Below, piece after piece: positions 63,808 through 64,000 of a stretch of DNA of 64,000 bases. The number at the start of each line of letters is the position of its first letter. The stretch's first letter is position 1. This DNA is from Devosia psychrophila. GTDB lineage: Bacteria > Pseudomonadota > Alphaproteobacteria > Rhizobiales > Devosiaceae. The notes beneath the pieces were generated by a model. The model did not search any database and was not told the origin of the DNA. It saw nothing but the letters and a program-made list of their open reading frames with translations. Both the position numbers and the translations under genes were made by a program. The stretch covers positions 62,001-126,000 of the forward strand of contig NZ_LAPV01000093.1 in assembly GCF_000971275.1 (NCBI RefSeq), in the 5' to 3' direction.

Positions 63808-64000
63808 TCAGAGGCTGAGCAAATACAGCCACGCTGAAATCGTCAAAGCCGACATCACCGTGGCGATGAGGATGGTGTTGGCGGCGACGCTGGTGCCGCG
63901 ATTGTAGTAGGTGGCGAAGACATAGACGTTGACGCCGGCGGGCATGGCCGAAAGCAGGATGCCGTAGCGAGCGATGTCCATGGGGACATGCAGCACCCAG
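63808..64000 (-). CDS. AEC-family transporter, C-terminal fragment
   Basis: The last 63 codons of a gene that starts beyond the window edge. The C-terminal segment VLHVPMDIARYGILLSAMPAGVNVYVFATYYNRGTSVAANTILIATVMSALTISAWLYLL is typical of auxin efflux carrier family permeases (AMPxGxNxYVxAxxY). Substrate unknown. Confidence 0.8.
   Translation of the reverse strand, partial: WVLHVPMDIARYGILLSAMPAGVNVYVFATYYNRGTSVAANTILIATVMSALTISAWLYLLSL

Overview
The window is about 64 kb of a high-GC alphaproteobacterial chromosome, most likely from the order Hyphomicrobiales and close to Devosia. This placement is inferred, not searched. It rests on GC-rich codon use, a CIRCE-controlled groESL operon, a long HisRS of the type paired with a tRNA-His lacking a genomic G-1, the short HisG plus HisZ pair, the RluB-type pseudouridine synthase with a long low-complexity tail, and many GGGAGG/CCTCCC palindromic intergenic repeats. 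I see no rRNA operon, insertion sequence, prophage or CRISPR array. Most of the window is housekeeping and transport, with a few small accessory or decaying elements.

Layout. 1-1631: end of a zinc uptake operon (znuC, znuB, zur). 1770-11430, all minus strand: rsmD, an RsuA/RluB-type pseudouridine synthase, a lipoprotein, lspA, ileS, ribF and a HAD hydrolase. 11512-14436: a degenerate EAL protein divergent from an NtrC-type regulator. 14433-16482: an EamA transporter, a small protein and a DUF427 protein. 16555-18857: groES-groEL with promoter, CIRCE and terminator. 18911-19825: a HicAB module whose toxin carries an in-frame TGA, then a BrnA-like protein. 19977-22677: EF-hand protein, TSUP permease, glycosyltransferase. 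22696-26219: hisS-hisZ-hisG. 26662-28964: DUF1127-like gene with a short leader ORF, tag, and an L,D-transpeptidase. 29013-34134: a Tad/VWA surface protein with a phage-tail-like insert, tRNA-His, and a probable pseudo-histidine kinase. 34354-38292: two tandem iron-binding proteins and their permease. 38375-43450: a complete peptide-type ABC transporter. 43468-47207: GH13 and GH1 glycosidases around a SEC-C protein. 47295-52301: apbC, transaldolase, aminotransferase, etfBA. 52512-58424: M20 amidohydrolase, AbrB-type permease, small secreted protein, second GH13 enzyme, DUF1801 and a hydroxyacid dehydrogenase. 58844-62301: circularly permuted ATP-grasp, alpha-E and transglutaminase-like trio. 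62398-64000: ArsR regulator with a truncated SRPBCC partner, a duplicated DUF1428 protein and the end of an AEC transporter.

How genes work together. znuCB and zur form a zinc import and sensing unit. The ABC importer at 38375-43450 is followed by convergently oriented alpha- and beta-glucosidases, which suggests uptake and breakdown of plant-derived glycosides, although the binding protein is of the peptide class. hisS, hisZ and hisG couple histidine biosynthesis with tRNA-His charging.

Most interesting points: hicA broken by one in-frame TGA beside an intact hicB; a PAS histidine-kinase-like protein that lacks the phospho-acceptor His and other catalytic boxes; a low-GC insert in a Tad/VWA protein resembling phage-tail FCCH repeats; a 146-bp tandem duplication that triplicates the start of a dehydrogenase gene; a transglutaminase-like protein without its Cys; composition patches inside ileS and hisS; and eleven loci of paired palindromic repeats. 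I did not find a complete novel system that I could defend.
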